Source: Lota lota (lineage: Eukaryota > Chordata > Actinopteri > Gadiformes > Lotidae). Taken from it: a stretch of 64,000 nt of DNA. Under the pieces are notes generated by a model. The model saw nothing but the letters and a program-made list of their open reading frames with translations. It had not been told where the DNA came from and did not search any database. The stretch is taken from assembly GCA_026745465.1 (NCBI GenBank), contig JACYXH010000363.1, forward strand, positions 2,899,001-2,963,000, in the 5' to 3' direction. This document shows positions 1-12,580 of this stretch, in pieces (the first letter of the stretch is position 1; each line of letters opens with the position of its first letter). A program made the translations under genes and the position numbers.

Positions 1-313
1 CGTAGGTAGTGGATCAAATGAAAGACAGGCCAGTTAGGGAAACATATTTATGCCAAGAAACAATGCAACTTGCGTTATAACCGAGGTCATAAAAGGCATA
101 GCAACGATGGGAAAAATACTGTAAATGTGAAGACATTACAACTGTTTCTTTAAGGATCATAGTACTAGCATGCATGCAAAACCTTAACAGAGCACTTCTG
201 CATCTTACAAGCAGCCACAACGCATAAAGGGCATGTTGATGAGAAACTCACCAGACATCCGACAGTTTCAGACTTTCCAGATAAGGTTATAAAAATATCA
301 GTTAGACCAGCGA

Positions 314-413
314 TGACTATTTGAGGCGGATACATATCTGTGGTTTAACACCTCATCAACTTCTGACTATTTGAGGCGGATACATATCTGTGGTTTAACA
401 CCTCATCAACTTC
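314..413. repeat. Two-copy 50-bp tandem duplication
   Basis: The segment beginning TGACTATTTGAGGCGGATAC at 314 is repeated almost identically at 364, giving two adjacent copies with a 50-bp period. Near identity suggests a recent duplication. Confidence 0.85.
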
Positions 414-1948
414 CACTGTTCACGCCATTTCAGACTACCTACCACCCCACTTCCTAACTCTTCCTTTGTAACCTCTGAATACAACAATAGATTGCAAGCA
501 AGATCACAATGTATTAAGCGTTCAAGAGAATACACGCTCAAGTATATTCTTTGTTTTTTATGCGTACACTCGATTTAGTTCAGGAGTGTCACTCTCCATA
601 ATATCAAGTTCTTCGTTATCTTACTGGATCTGAGACCGAGAGGGGGGATATCTTGTCCTTGGCATTGGTGGCTGTACCAGATAGCCAATCACACAAAGCC
701 AACCTTCAGTCAAGGGGAACGGTCAGGACCCTACGATCAATTGACCAATCAGGGTAACACAACCTTAATGAAAGCTACTCAATAAAAGCCATTTACGCAG
801 CAGGAACCCTTTATGACCCGGATCTTAAATCAGGGACACAGTTGCTGCCCATCACAAACACTGTCCCCGGTCAACTCATGCATTTACTGCTGCCTGTACC
901 AATTTGTAACAAACAGAACCTCTTTACAAGTATATCCTGGCATGGTCTCTAATACATGTACACCAATAGATATGGTTTCATTGACTTTGTAAATATGGGA
1001 CTACAGCTGTGTTGGTCCAGATGATGAATCCGTTTTAATTTAGTCAAATAACTGCTTTGTAAGGCTGCATGTAAACAATGAGAGAGACAAATTAGAGAGG
1101 CCTGTATGTAGTTCCAAGACAAAATTGCCTATGTTCTTTACCACATACACCACCCTCCCCCCACCCACTCACCACTAGTTGAATTCCACATCAGTGTGTT
1201 GAAAGGCTTAGAGAAACAGAGGTAACATACTAGCCCAGGGGCTTTCCTCCTGTGGATTCTGTGGTTATCTCAGGCTGCTGCTAATGCCTTGGTTTCAATG
1301 AAAAACTAGCCACATTTAACCATGGCAAAGCGCACACTGCCGCATAAAGCATTATTTGATAAAGGTGTTGTGATAATGATGCATAGAGAGGCTTATTTTG
1401 AGGTGGCTTTGATGTCATAGCAGGGCATACATTTATGAAAATGCGCTTTTCATTATGCGCCTTGATAAAAATACCAAAAAAAAGCATAAGAAAACATTTT
1501 GAAAGTGAATTGATCACTTAGTAAAACATTTGGAAATTGCGTAAATCCACTGTATGGCGGGTTACGCTGGGTTTCTAGTCTTGGGCCCACTCACTCTGGG
1601 TCGCTGTAGGTCACAGGACCAGAGACAAGCTGGTCTTTGTCCCCCTCTGGCAGGGAGATAACAGAGAGGATGGATGGGAGGAGGGTGAGGAGGAGGAGGA
1701 GGAGGAGGTGGGGGGACTGGAACGCAGCACACTGCATTCCGCCAGCCAAATCACTGATGAAAAACAACCAGGGCTGTTTTAGCATCAGAGGGAATGTGTG
1801 TGCGCACGTGTGTAACCCTGCCTTTATAAGCATGGAGCAGAGGAGTAATCTGGAGCTAGCATCACTGATGATGTCTTTGAGCCAAGGCTGTTTGAATCCA
1901 GATCATATTTAATGGGTTACTCACTGAATGCAAACCCAGCTGTCATTT

Positions 1949-1950
<2 letters not shown>

Positions 1951-2029
<79 letters not shown>
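1951..2029. repeat. (AC)n microsatellite
   Basis: Uninterrupted dinucleotide run of about 79 bp. Confidence 0.98.
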
Positions 2030-2031
<2 letters not shown>

Positions 2032-4521
2032 ATTAAAAGGGCTTCATTGTGTGAAGGCACATTGTTTTATAACCCCAGTGTTTCGATAACATTATAAAAG
2101 AAGGTCTGTTATTCCCTATTAAAGCCTCTACCAAAGCAAACGGACAGGCAACTTGGCACTGACCCACCGGCCTAGACTCTGCCCTGTGATGTCAGCCTCA
2201 CAAAAGGCCTGAAAAATATCCTCCAGCTACTCTGAAGACAAAGCAGGAAGGTATTGGCAATGGATCTAAGAATCTTGCAGGCATAGCAAAAGCAAATCAG
2301 ATATAGTAACGATGCACTTTATACCATCATTGATATAAAAACACCATGACAACAAGGGAATAAAGGAACAATGATTTCAACACTGAACACTGTGTGAAGT
2401 GACACATTATCTCTAATAAAGGTAGAACCACGGCAGGTTATGCATGTTTGCCATTTCAGCCAGCCCCCTCCAGAGCTTGAGCACCTAGCCACGGTGCCGG
2501 GTTCTCCTTTTTGTGCCTGGCCGCAGGGCCGGCCGCGTATTATCCAGCGAGCTGTCAATCAACGTCAAATTAAGCACCACGATAAGAATCCCCGCACAGT
2601 GAGGAATTCAGGCTGTGGAACTCCATCCATCAACAAAATGGCTGGACGATGAAAGGTCGAAAGCTAATTTTGGGCATGCATCCAAAGATTACAAAACATT
2701 GTTATTAAGAAGACCACAGGCCCAGATCCTTGGTTGCAGTACTGTAGTCACATTCAAAACCATTGTGATATAGGAAATGGTTGCACATCTGCAATGGCCT
2801 AATTACCCACTTATATGCGGATAGATAAACCACTCATGGATGAAGGTTGGTGGCTGTTGTGACTACAATGATCACAACATTCTAATGACCATCAGGTTTA
2901 ATTACAGCAGTTTGTTATGTGAACTATCAGACAGGGCGATATATTGTATTATGTAAAGAGTATTTTTTTTAATGGTCAGGCTTTTACAATGTTGACTTTA
3001 CAACACTATATGCCAATGACATTTTATCTTTTGCTAGCCCATATCTGCTGCAACAGTTACAGTTAAAGCTTGAAAATACATTGAATGGAATGGGCATACA
3101 AGAACGAATATAGAAATACACATTATTCGAATGCCGCTTGGTTCAACTTCTCACATACCCAGGATATGTAAGGAATTTCGCCTCGGTCGCAAAACCACCC
3201 CCTTCGTACATTATTCCAATAAAGGATCAGCAGTCTTTTTTTATTCAACTTATACCATTGTTTCCCACAATGATTCTATATTACTTTAATCTATAACGTT
3301 AAAAAAAGAAATATCTACTTAATCAGCTGAAATCAAAATAGTCTTCAGTATTGCGAGATTTTGTTTTGCGTTGTCAAGGAAACATCTGTTTCCTTTCCTC
3401 GTCAAAAAGTTATTTTTGACTATTGTTGTTAATGTTGGATTGAAGCGCATTGCTTTGGAAATGTTAAAGGGCAGAGGTGTCACGTTATTGAAAAATAATA
3501 GACACCCTTGGAACGTTATTGACCAATCAGGATTCAATATACAATGCTGTGGTATAAAGGCTAATAACCATCTGCAAGTCCTATTCCCAGAAATGCCTTG
3601 CTGTTATTGAGAGCCATATTGTTCAATTTCATGGTCCTTCGTTCCACACTAAAAAAGAACATGCAGTCCGTCTCAACAGTCCCCGTCTTCCTATTCTTTG
3701 TGTTAGTCACTGACAACTCACTGTTGCCATCCTAGTAGCCGGGGAAACAACAGACTTACTGTATAGGATCACAGTTTCCAGCTGTAGATCATGCTACGGA
3801 ACATTCTGCTACAGTAGGGCAGCAATGAGCATACATGATAAGCCTTTAAGAAAAGGGAAGTAATCTGTTGTTGAGGAAGCAAACATGAGTGTTAGCACAA
3901 CAGCGGTCGCTACTACCTGATGACTATACCCACAGCAGCGGCTGTGGGGGTTAATGTCTGGATCTCTCTGTATGGTACACAACTATCTGGTTTCAATGTT
4001 GTCAAGAACTTCTGTTTTTTTTTCAGTTTTCAGTTTCAATATGTGCCATTTGGTGGACACTTTGAAAGTGCCTTACAATACCATTAGTGCATATCTCAAC
4101 AAAGGAGGGATCAGTAGGACTCGAGCCCTGACCCATGATCTACCCTTTGAGCTGAACTGGCCAACCAATACACAAACTAATTATGTTTGATTTTCAAATT
4201 CCAGCCTCATTATTTATCATTATTTGGTGAGAACGGAGCTGTTTTTTCATGACATTCCAACTACAACACCAGCCCAGCTGCTGGTGTGGAATACATCACC
4301 ATGTCATTATAAACACATCCACTCAAATGGATTCAACGGCGGCGGTAGATACAATGCTTTACATTGTAGCAATACAGGGAGTGTTTACTATGCAGTCTTG
4401 GATGCTACTGGTCAATACGGTTGTTGGCTAAGTGCAAAGCTGTGGCTGCTTAGTCAGCGTCCCCTTTAGAGAGCAAACCGTCCACACCAGCAGACTGAAA
4501 GCTGGAGCATGCATAACTGGT

Positions 4522-4655
<134 letters not shown>

Positions 4656-4973
4656 ATATGTTTCAAATGCCCAACATCATGTTCTGTCGCTAAACACTGA
4701 CAGGAGAGACAAAACACTGGAGGATAGATGACTCAAGTCAGGATTACTTTTTTTATTTATTTTTTTTGGCCAATTTGATTTCAGTAACTTCTAGCGTATA
4801 AATGTGGAAAAACATGTTTGATACAAATACATCACAACATCCATGCTCTATCTGTTAATAAATAGTCTTCTGAGAGTCAGGCATGTTGCATGTTGTGCGC
4901 TATAGAGCTCTGAAGCTGCTGATAATAATGTGGAGCATCATCGAGTGAGAGGCCAGCAGACACAGCAGGAGAC

Positions 4974-4997
4974 GGGGGGGGGGGGGGGGGGGGGGGG
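4974..4997. repeat. Poly-G homopolymer (G24)
   Basis: A run of about 24 guanines. Similar runs occur at 21471-21492 on this strand and as C runs at 18980-19007 and 25763-25781. Exact lengths may carry sequencing error. Confidence 0.9.
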
Positions 4998-5646
4998 AAT
5001 CTCATCTCTGAATCTTTACCATCCACTGTGAGAGCAAAGCCAGATGCAATATGACAACCCAGTCCATCGTCTCCTCCACATACAGCGACGTGATGCACAT
5101 TAGAGATGAATACTTTGCCTGTTGTGCATCTCGTGGTATACGATCAAACAGCAGTCTTAGCGTATGCGTGTCAAGTATCATAAGCACTATATATTTTGTA
5201 CTGTTCCAATATACTCTCTATATTAAATAACTAGAAAAGGTTCGCAGGTTAGCCCACATCAGGTCTCAGTTCTGGTTCACTAATGAGCCGGTCGCCCCGC
5301 TAACACTGGATGACACACACTTCCAAACGAAGCCACTTCAGCTGCCCTGCTAAACAAGGCCGAGGACTCAGGAGAGATCACTTCAGACCGCTGACGAGGC
5401 TACTTAAGTCAACCCACAATGGACTGCCTTCTGAGAGGGGAGGGGAGGTGATCAGGAGAAGAGAGTAGAAGGACAATATTTATCCTACAGAGAAAAGAAG
5501 AGCTGCAGTGGTACATGAGAAGACACACCGAGATTCAAAGAGAACAGTGTGGGGGCAGGGGGGATGAGTGACAGACTATTTGACATGCATGTCTGGTTGG
5601 TGCAGAACCAGAACAGTTGAAGAGGAGCTGTGGACATGGCTGAGGG

Positions 5647-5782
<136 letters not shown>

Positions 5783-6494
5783 AAACAACAACAACAGCAA
5801 CAAAAAAGTCTTTATGGTACATCTGGCTGTGGCTAATGAAATCCGTATGTCAGAACAGAGTGCTCCGGTCGTATGCAGAGCTAAGATAATCAGCCATGCA
5901 GCTTACTCTGCGCGGTTCCCAGCTGCCAATAGATCACAGCCTCGGACTCCCATGTGGCTCACCACAGGAATGGAGAAGGAGGGAGAGAGAAGGGAGAAAG
6001 AGGGCGAGGCAGCGTTGGTGGTGGATAAGGAGGATGGAGGAGTGTGCCTGAGGCTCAACAAGCCCTGCATGTGGACGGGATTGACCCGTGACACCTCCCA
6101 TCACCCACATATATTCTTAAAAAAACATTCATAATCCAGTCAGTCGACCATCTGGAGGCACAGGTTTGAGAGACTGAGAGACACCAAGAGAGTTGATGGG
6201 AAGTTCCCAGGTGCTGCTGGCTCAGCACTGGAGGCCTGAGGACCCAGAGTCCAGCCACTATAAATACACTCACGGCTTGATGGCCTGATGTGAGGAGCCC
6301 CCTAATGCTGCCTCACTTCAAACACCCATAGCTCCGCCCCACTTCTACCTCTATGTCCTTCCCAAGCAGGTCATGTTCTCTCCCAGCTACCTTACATTCC
6401 CACAGCACCGACAAGCATGCCCTTGTGGGGGAAAACCCAAACAAACACATATTTTAGCGAGTTTACGCAGCCTCTTAATCTTGTGATGTGATTT

Positions 6495-6543
<49 letters not shown>
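6495..6543. repeat. (GT)n microsatellite
   Basis: Uninterrupted run of about 49 bp. Confidence 0.97.
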
Positions 6544-6544
<1 letters not shown>

Positions 6545-7351
6545 TCCCTGACATGGTAATTACACTAGGTTGAACAAGTCTTATTTTAGGAGGCTACTTT
6601 AAGGGAAGCCCTTTTGCCCATGTAAGCTGAGAAAGGTCCTTAAATATTCACTGCATATAGAATGACCAATATTCCTGGCCCAGTCTCTAGCGCTCACACC
6701 AGCAAGAAGTTACAAGACATAGGCCCTCACCAGGGAATGGGCACCACTGGCTGATAGGGCCAGAGTAAATAAAATAAAGATATGATTAAAATAAATATAT
6801 GAATGTTTCAATAACAATTTATCAGTCTCAAATTGCTTATGTTGGGCAACCTGTTCTTTCTGGGGGAAAGGTTCCCTCCCTGCATTCAAAAGTGAGTCAG
6901 TTCTCTTACCAAACTAGCCTTGAATATAACTGCTGCACAGTGGAAACACAGCCGTTCTCTGTCAGATAATACATTCATCCACCCACTGGTGCACAGCGTG
7001 AAGTGAAATGTGAATTAACATTTTAAGGTCAGCTGAGACAAGAGCCACTCAAAGTCTCCATTTGGCTTACTGATAATGGTTTACTGTTTTAACGGCATTT
7101 CAGCACCTGGACAGGATTTCTTTGATTTGCGTGGCAAGGATGCATGAAGGTCCGCTGCCTATTTTAAGTTGCTTTTCAGACTTTTAAATAGCCTCAGTTC
7201 TGCAGGTACATATAAGCTTATGCGTCAACCAAATTATGCAGGTCATCTGTCATGGTGGGCTATTGGTATATCCAGGGTAAAGTGTAAAACATGTTGGCCT
7301 ACTTGTGTAGAGTCGGTGAAGATGTTGTACATCAGAATCACCGCCAAATGC

Positions 7352-7477
<126 letters not shown>

Positions 7478-7820
7478 AGATCGCCTAGTCACAAGGTTAA
7501 AATCGACACGCCGCAGAGGCAACAAACACATCAGCACATAACATCAATTATGTCTATCTTTGTAGAACTCATAATCGCTCGAAACAATACTGCCGTTGTT
7601 TTAATTAGCCTTGTGCGATGTGTCGCCTAATGTCTTCTGCACAGTCCCACGTTGTGCTCAACCCATGGTCACCTCGATCCATTCGCTGAGCGCAACGCAA
7701 TGCTGTCGCTCACAATAGAAGCCAGAAAAAGAGGACCATGTCAACATAGCATGACCGTGTTGATGTTTGACACAAACAACCTATTGATAGTAGTTGCAGT
7801 AGTATGTCAAGCGGGCTTAC

Positions 7821-7833
7821 CTAAATCATCCAT
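7821..7833 (-). CDS. pxn: Candidate first coding exon of paxillin (MDDL...), rest outside window
   Basis: On the minus strand an ATG in good context (ACCATGG) opens MDDL plus the first base of a fifth codon, then meets a strong donor (GTAAGC) at 7820. Paxillin begins MDDLDALL, and from memory its first exon ends in the same way, with the aspartate codon split across intron 1; that matches exactly. In human PXN lies near CIT on 12q24, which supports the call. No second exon encoding DALLADLE-like sequence is visible in 1-7,820, so intron 1 would exceed 7.8 kb and the gene would run off the left edge. The evidence is only 13 coding bases, so chance is a real alternative. The paralogue Hic-5 starts MEDL and fits less well. 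Confidence 0.42.
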
Positions 7834-8649
7834 GGTACCCGGAAACCGTGCCAAAAACCCTCCAACAGAGACGGCGTGCGTGCTGATGTTATTCACAGCT
7901 GCAGGCAACAAATACACGTTTCTTTAGCTGTGGTAACAGAAATCCCAGCTTTCCCCCAACTGAACACAGTTAAGTTTTCAAGTTCCCAGCTCGATAAGCA
8001 TGAGACAGATCGGTCACAGACTCGAAGCTCGCCCCCATCTGGACCCTCCAACAAGTGAACACAACCAGTTGTCCAGTTTAGTATCTAGGGAGCAGACGAC
8101 ATCTAGCGGCAGGTTGACATCAAGCGGGGTGGACACAACAGAGTGGAATAGAATGGAATAAAATAGCAACTGCTTTGCCATGTTCTTGTTTGTTTTTTAT
8201 TTTACATTTTCGTGGGAAAACAGTGAAACACACATAAAGATGTAAATACGTAAAGATGGACAACATGGACACATTTAAAATTAGACTATTATAATGATTT
8301 TTGTTTAAGCAAATGGACAAGCAGATGGATTTTTTTAATATTCATACCCTTCATATCTCAGAATCCAACATTGATACCATTACCATAGAGGAATGCTGCT
8401 ACGCGGAATATTTGCATTTCATTGTGACGTCCCAAGAAGAAGACCAGTGTTCCAAATAATTTTTTGTTGTCGTTCTAATTATTATATCAATTGCGGCATT
8501 GTTGTGTGAAATTTAGTTGACAACGGAACGCATTGGTCCAATAGCTGAGTAATCTTTGAAAATTAAATATTCATGTATTTGTTTAAAATTAAAGTCAATA
8601 TACGTACACTCGTTGGTTAATATACGGTAGGCCTACATAGCTGGAAAAA
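7834..8649. promoter_or_regulatory. Intergenic interval between divergent starts (candidate pxn and ccdc63)
   Basis: The 816 bp between the minus-strand MDDL exon and the plus-strand ccdc63 start must hold the 5' UTRs and promoters of both if the paxillin call is right. The left part (7,840-8,100) is less AT-rich than the right part. I see no convincing TATA box, RFX X-box or CpG island. Confidence 0.4.
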
Positions 8650-9668
8650 ATGACAACAGAACTCGAGGCCGAATATAAAGGGCTTCTGGCTGAGACGGAG
8701 CAGTACAAGCAGGTCACCACACAGCAGAAACAGCGCCTGTCCGGTCTGGATAACAAGGTAGCGACGTTAGTTAGTCTTTTTTAGTCATATCAAGTTAGTC
8801 AAAGTTAAACAAAGCCTCCCTGTCTAGCCTAGACGATAAACTGTAGGCTGTTGTAACAGCAAAACAAGTAAAATAATAATAATGCAATAGGCTATAAGCT
8901 ATATATACAGTACTTACATACATATTGAGTAGCCTATGTCGACCTAAAAGCTCAACAATCGCCCTCATGTTGACTGCAGTTGAGGGAGCTGCAGGCCACG
9001 GTCGGGGAGCAGCGGTGGACCTTCGCTGTGGAGCAGAAGACGGCTCGCCTCCAGACGAAACACATCCGAGTGCTGGAGAATCGACTGGAGCAGGTGGACA
9101 TCATGTGCACATGCTAAAATTATGCAACATTAATTTGGTTCTGAAACGTACGCAGGAAATATAAATCCACGCCTACAACTTAGTTTATTATCATATCATT
9201 ATCACCATTGACAATGTAGTTCATTCTACAATGTAGTTAATGAACATTATTATTATTGTATAACATAACAATGTAACATAACGTAATTATCATTAATTAT
9301 CCTTAGATTCAACCCTAGACATAACATGACATGACCTAGCGTAGCGTGACACAATATCGCATCACATTACATGACATAAAAAAATGACCTCTCTTGGTGT
9401 GTCGGGGATCCAGTCCACCTGGAAGCTGAACAGGCTGTACTCCGTGAACCTGGCCCTCCGTGGAGACCTCACCCACCTGTTGAAGCCCCGGAGATTGTTC
9501 TGCAGGACCTACAAACAGCTTCACCAGGAGCTGGAGAGGCAGCACCACGTCACTAATGAACTCGTGGAGAAGTCAATCCTGGCTTACGACCAGAGGTATA
9601 CATCTCAGGGACTTTGCCTTTGCCATTGGCTCAGTAGTTGTGGTATTTGAATATTGGGATGGATATAT

Positions 9669-9711
<43 letters not shown>

Positions 9712-12580
9712 GTGTCTGTGTGTGTGTGTGTGTGTGTGTGTATGCTGTATAGATCAGAGAACTTGAAGCGCCTGGTAAAGGTGAAGGATCGCTACCAGCA
9801 GCAGGAATCTCAGGGCTCTGAGAGCACCATGGGGCAGAAGAGGGAGATGGAGCATGAAGCCAAGCAGCGGGCTTTCATGGTCCTAAAGCTGCGGAACCCC
9901 GTTCTCTTCAGTGAGGACCAGGAGTCCCAAGAAAGTAAGAAATACCATAACACCTCCTATCCGCCATCACCTCTTTGGGGTAAAACCCAGTGCTAAGCCT
10001 ATAAGTGACGCCTGGTATAATTAGCAGTGTAACTGATCAGAGCTAAAAGGCCAGACCTTCACTATGATGTATTACTGAAGCACATTTCCCATGAACGAAA
10101 ATAGACAAAAATGCTAGCAGAAATAAAAGCTAAAACTCAAGTGTGAATAGAAAACTCGTAAAACAAAATAGCAAGCATACAAAATACAGTGTATTATAAA
10201 AATCAGAACAGAGTAGGGGTTGGACGTTTAGTTAGGCATTAGAATGAATAGACGCTTCTTAAACACTGCATCTTACTGACGTAGCCGCCCAGCCGGCCAT
10301 GAACGGTGAACTAGAAAACGAGAACTTGGAAATGCTCACCGAAGAGGCCGGAGGAAGTGATCCTCAGCTACACGAAGATTTCCTCCTCGAAGAAGACAAG
10401 TTTGCTCTCTTCCTCTTCACGGGCCAGCTGAACACCAAGATCCACCTGGCCAATAGCCGCATCGAGGAGCTGCAGGTGTGTACATGCTGTGCGGTCCAGA
10501 TTGGGAGCTCTGACCCGCAAATGCTGGGATGTGCTATTCCGTTATTTAGCAGACACTGTATTCAGATACTTGTCATTGAGAAGCAGAGAGGGGTCAACCC
10601 ACTGTTATGCTGTGGACATTGGGGATCAAACCCAGTACCTTTGGGCTGGGTGTTAAATACCCTAGCCATGACAAAATAATGCTCCAGTATCCCGCCAGCA
10701 TATATAGTACAGTACATATATATTACTTCTATATTATGGATTGTATTTGAGTGATGTATGTGTCTGTTTTTCCTCAGAAGGAGATTTTAGACTTTGAGCT
10801 GGATGACAGACGGTGTGAAGAACAGTGCAACAGAGAGCTGAAGGACATGGAGGTGAGAATCCTCCACAATTACATTGCAGAAACCTTAAGGATCTCTTTA
10901 TTTACTATTCAGTCACTGAGCAGACACTTGTATCCCAAATAAACAGTTTTCATACATGAAATTAGGTAGGGGTTAGGCCTCTTAGTTAGGGGATAGACCG
11001 CAGATATTTGGGATCAGACCCAGAACCTTTTGAGAGTTAAACAACCTAACTTATTATCCTGCCCAAGTTCTGCATTTGAACTGTAAAGTAATCCCTTTAT
11101 CCCAGTGGAGATGCTGTATGCTACACATGTCCATGAGTGAAAAGAACCATAGGTCCTAGAGTCATAATTGAACCAACCTGTATTCTCCAGAGGTGAAAAT
11201 CATTTTTTTTATCCGTACTCCTAGTCAAAGCTGGAAAAACGCCGGAGCCTGGTGGCCTCACTGGAACAGCAGTACATGGATGTTAGGAAGGCTCTGGAAC
11301 AGCAGAAGGGTACCATCACCAACCTCTTCGCCAGGATGAACTGTGCACCTATCACTGGAAAGTTCGGCTGCAGCGCTCCTGTCACTGATTACATCGTCAC
11401 GCAGTTCATTGGTAGGCCAGCTCTCGCCCTCACCCACTTAACAACCAATCTCTTAGAAGCCATCGCAGACAAGATGTCATGTGGAAACAATGAGGAAAGA
11501 GAACTGACTTGACCGAGCATCAGCAATTACTGTGTCTCTCAGCTAACATTAGACCCCTTCAATTTTGGAAACTTTTAATAGATCTAATTGGTAACTTATG
11601 TCCTCCGTCACACAAAATAGTACATAACGCAAAAGTTTAAAATATATATTGATATGATATATATATTTTTGTCACAGCTAGTATCGCGATTATTTTCATT
11701 TGGAAAAACATGAATCCAGGGAAGCTCAGTGGCCCAGCTCACTTGTGCGCTAACCATCTAGGCCCATAGGCCTTGTAGCGACCCAGGTATATATATATAT
11801 ATATAACTCATGTTCTCCATCATCCATGAGTATTCACCTCCTCTTCTCGGCTCAAGGTTTCCTGGAGGAGCTGGTCCACGGGCTGTGGGTGAAGCAGAGC
11901 CTGCAGGGCATCCAGCAGGCTTCTGAACACAAGGACGAAGAAGCTCCAGTGAACCTACTGTTGGCCAGCTGCATCTCGCTGCCACCTCCAGCAATCTCCT
12001 CCCCCCACATACTGGCCCCTTGCGAGGCACACCAGCCGGGTACGACACCTCCATACCTGACCCCTTGATCCTCAGACATAGGCCCTCTCACCTGTAATGG
12101 GAACACTGTGTGAGGTGTGTGACTGACTGAGGTGAATGTCAGTAACAGGATGCAGTCATGGTCACGGAATGAATACAAAATGCTACCTGCTAGCATGTTG
12201 CTGCTAGTGTTCGTAATAGTCAGCTTTCAGTGCATCACTCGTCTGTAGGATCCGTGGTTTAGTTATTTAGAATGTGGTCCCATTCAAAACCTAACCACAT
12301 TGAATTAAACAATGAAGCATCTCAAACACAAAGCTAATTAAAACAAAAGAACAAGAAGCCTGGCTTATTCATGGTATTTGAATGGCAAGTTTCAGGTCTA
12401 TTTGGTTGAATCAGATGTGTTTTTATTTTAACAGAAAGCGAGCTGCTCATGGACCTTAGTGGTCTCCGTCAGCACGCTCTGCTCCATATGGTGGAGCTAG
12501 AGCAGTGCAGCTCCCAGAGGGCGCCCTCTGCTGACCAGAAGGGGAAGAAGAACGTGCCGCACTCCTCCATTACTGCCTGA
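8650..12580 (+). CDS. ccdc63: Coiled-coil protein of the CCDC63/ODAD1 (outer dynein arm docking) family
   Basis: Nine exons can be joined: 8650-8757, 8980-9093, 9414-9595, 9753-9934, 10285-10475, 10778-10852, 11225-11411, 11857-12039 and 12435-12580. All introns are GT-AG and phases agree, giving 1,368 nt or 455 aa with stop TGA at 12578. The product is rich in E, Q, K, R and L with long heptad-like stretches, including LRELQATVGEQRW, ENRLEQ and SLEQQYMDVRKALEQQK, and has no catalytic motif. The pattern of an ENRLEQ segment followed by ...NLALRGDL... and AYDQR resembles the CCDC63/CCDC114 family, which docks outer dynein arms or acts in sperm flagella. The choice of ccdc63 leans on its neighbour myl2, as in mammals. 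The protein is shorter than human CCDC63 (about 560 aa) and a noncoding or extra 5' exon may be missing. Poly(A) signals AATAAA lie at 12637 and 12644. Confidence 0.75.
9672..9741 (+). repeat. Interrupted (GT)n tract just upstream of ccdc63 exon 4
   Basis: About 70 bp of GT repeat with a few interruptions ends 11 bases before exon 4 at 9753, so it occupies the place of the polypyrimidine tract in the sense orientation. Confidence 0.95.
10536..10692 (+). repeat. SINE-like interspersed repeat, copy 1 (ccdc63 intron)
   Basis: The left part has the fish repeat core TTTAGCAGACACTGTATTCA. The right part contains GGACATTGGGGATCAAACCC and AGTACCTTTGGGCTGGGTG. The same blocks recur at 26929-27079 and 49203-49342 and in a more diverged copy at 10912-11067. 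Confidence 0.75.
10912..11067 (+). repeat. SINE-like interspersed repeat, copy 2 (diverged)
   Basis: It contains TGAGCAGACACTTGTATCCC, then GGGATCAGACCCAGAACCTTT and a terminal ATTATCCTGCCC. The order matches copy 1 with substitutions. It lies in the ccdc63 intron between exons 6 and 7. Confidence 0.7.

Noticed and set aside
4090..4170. tRNA-like segment (GACTCGAGCCCTGACCC...)
   Set aside because: No cloverleaf with proper arms can be drawn. It is probably a decayed SINE fragment.
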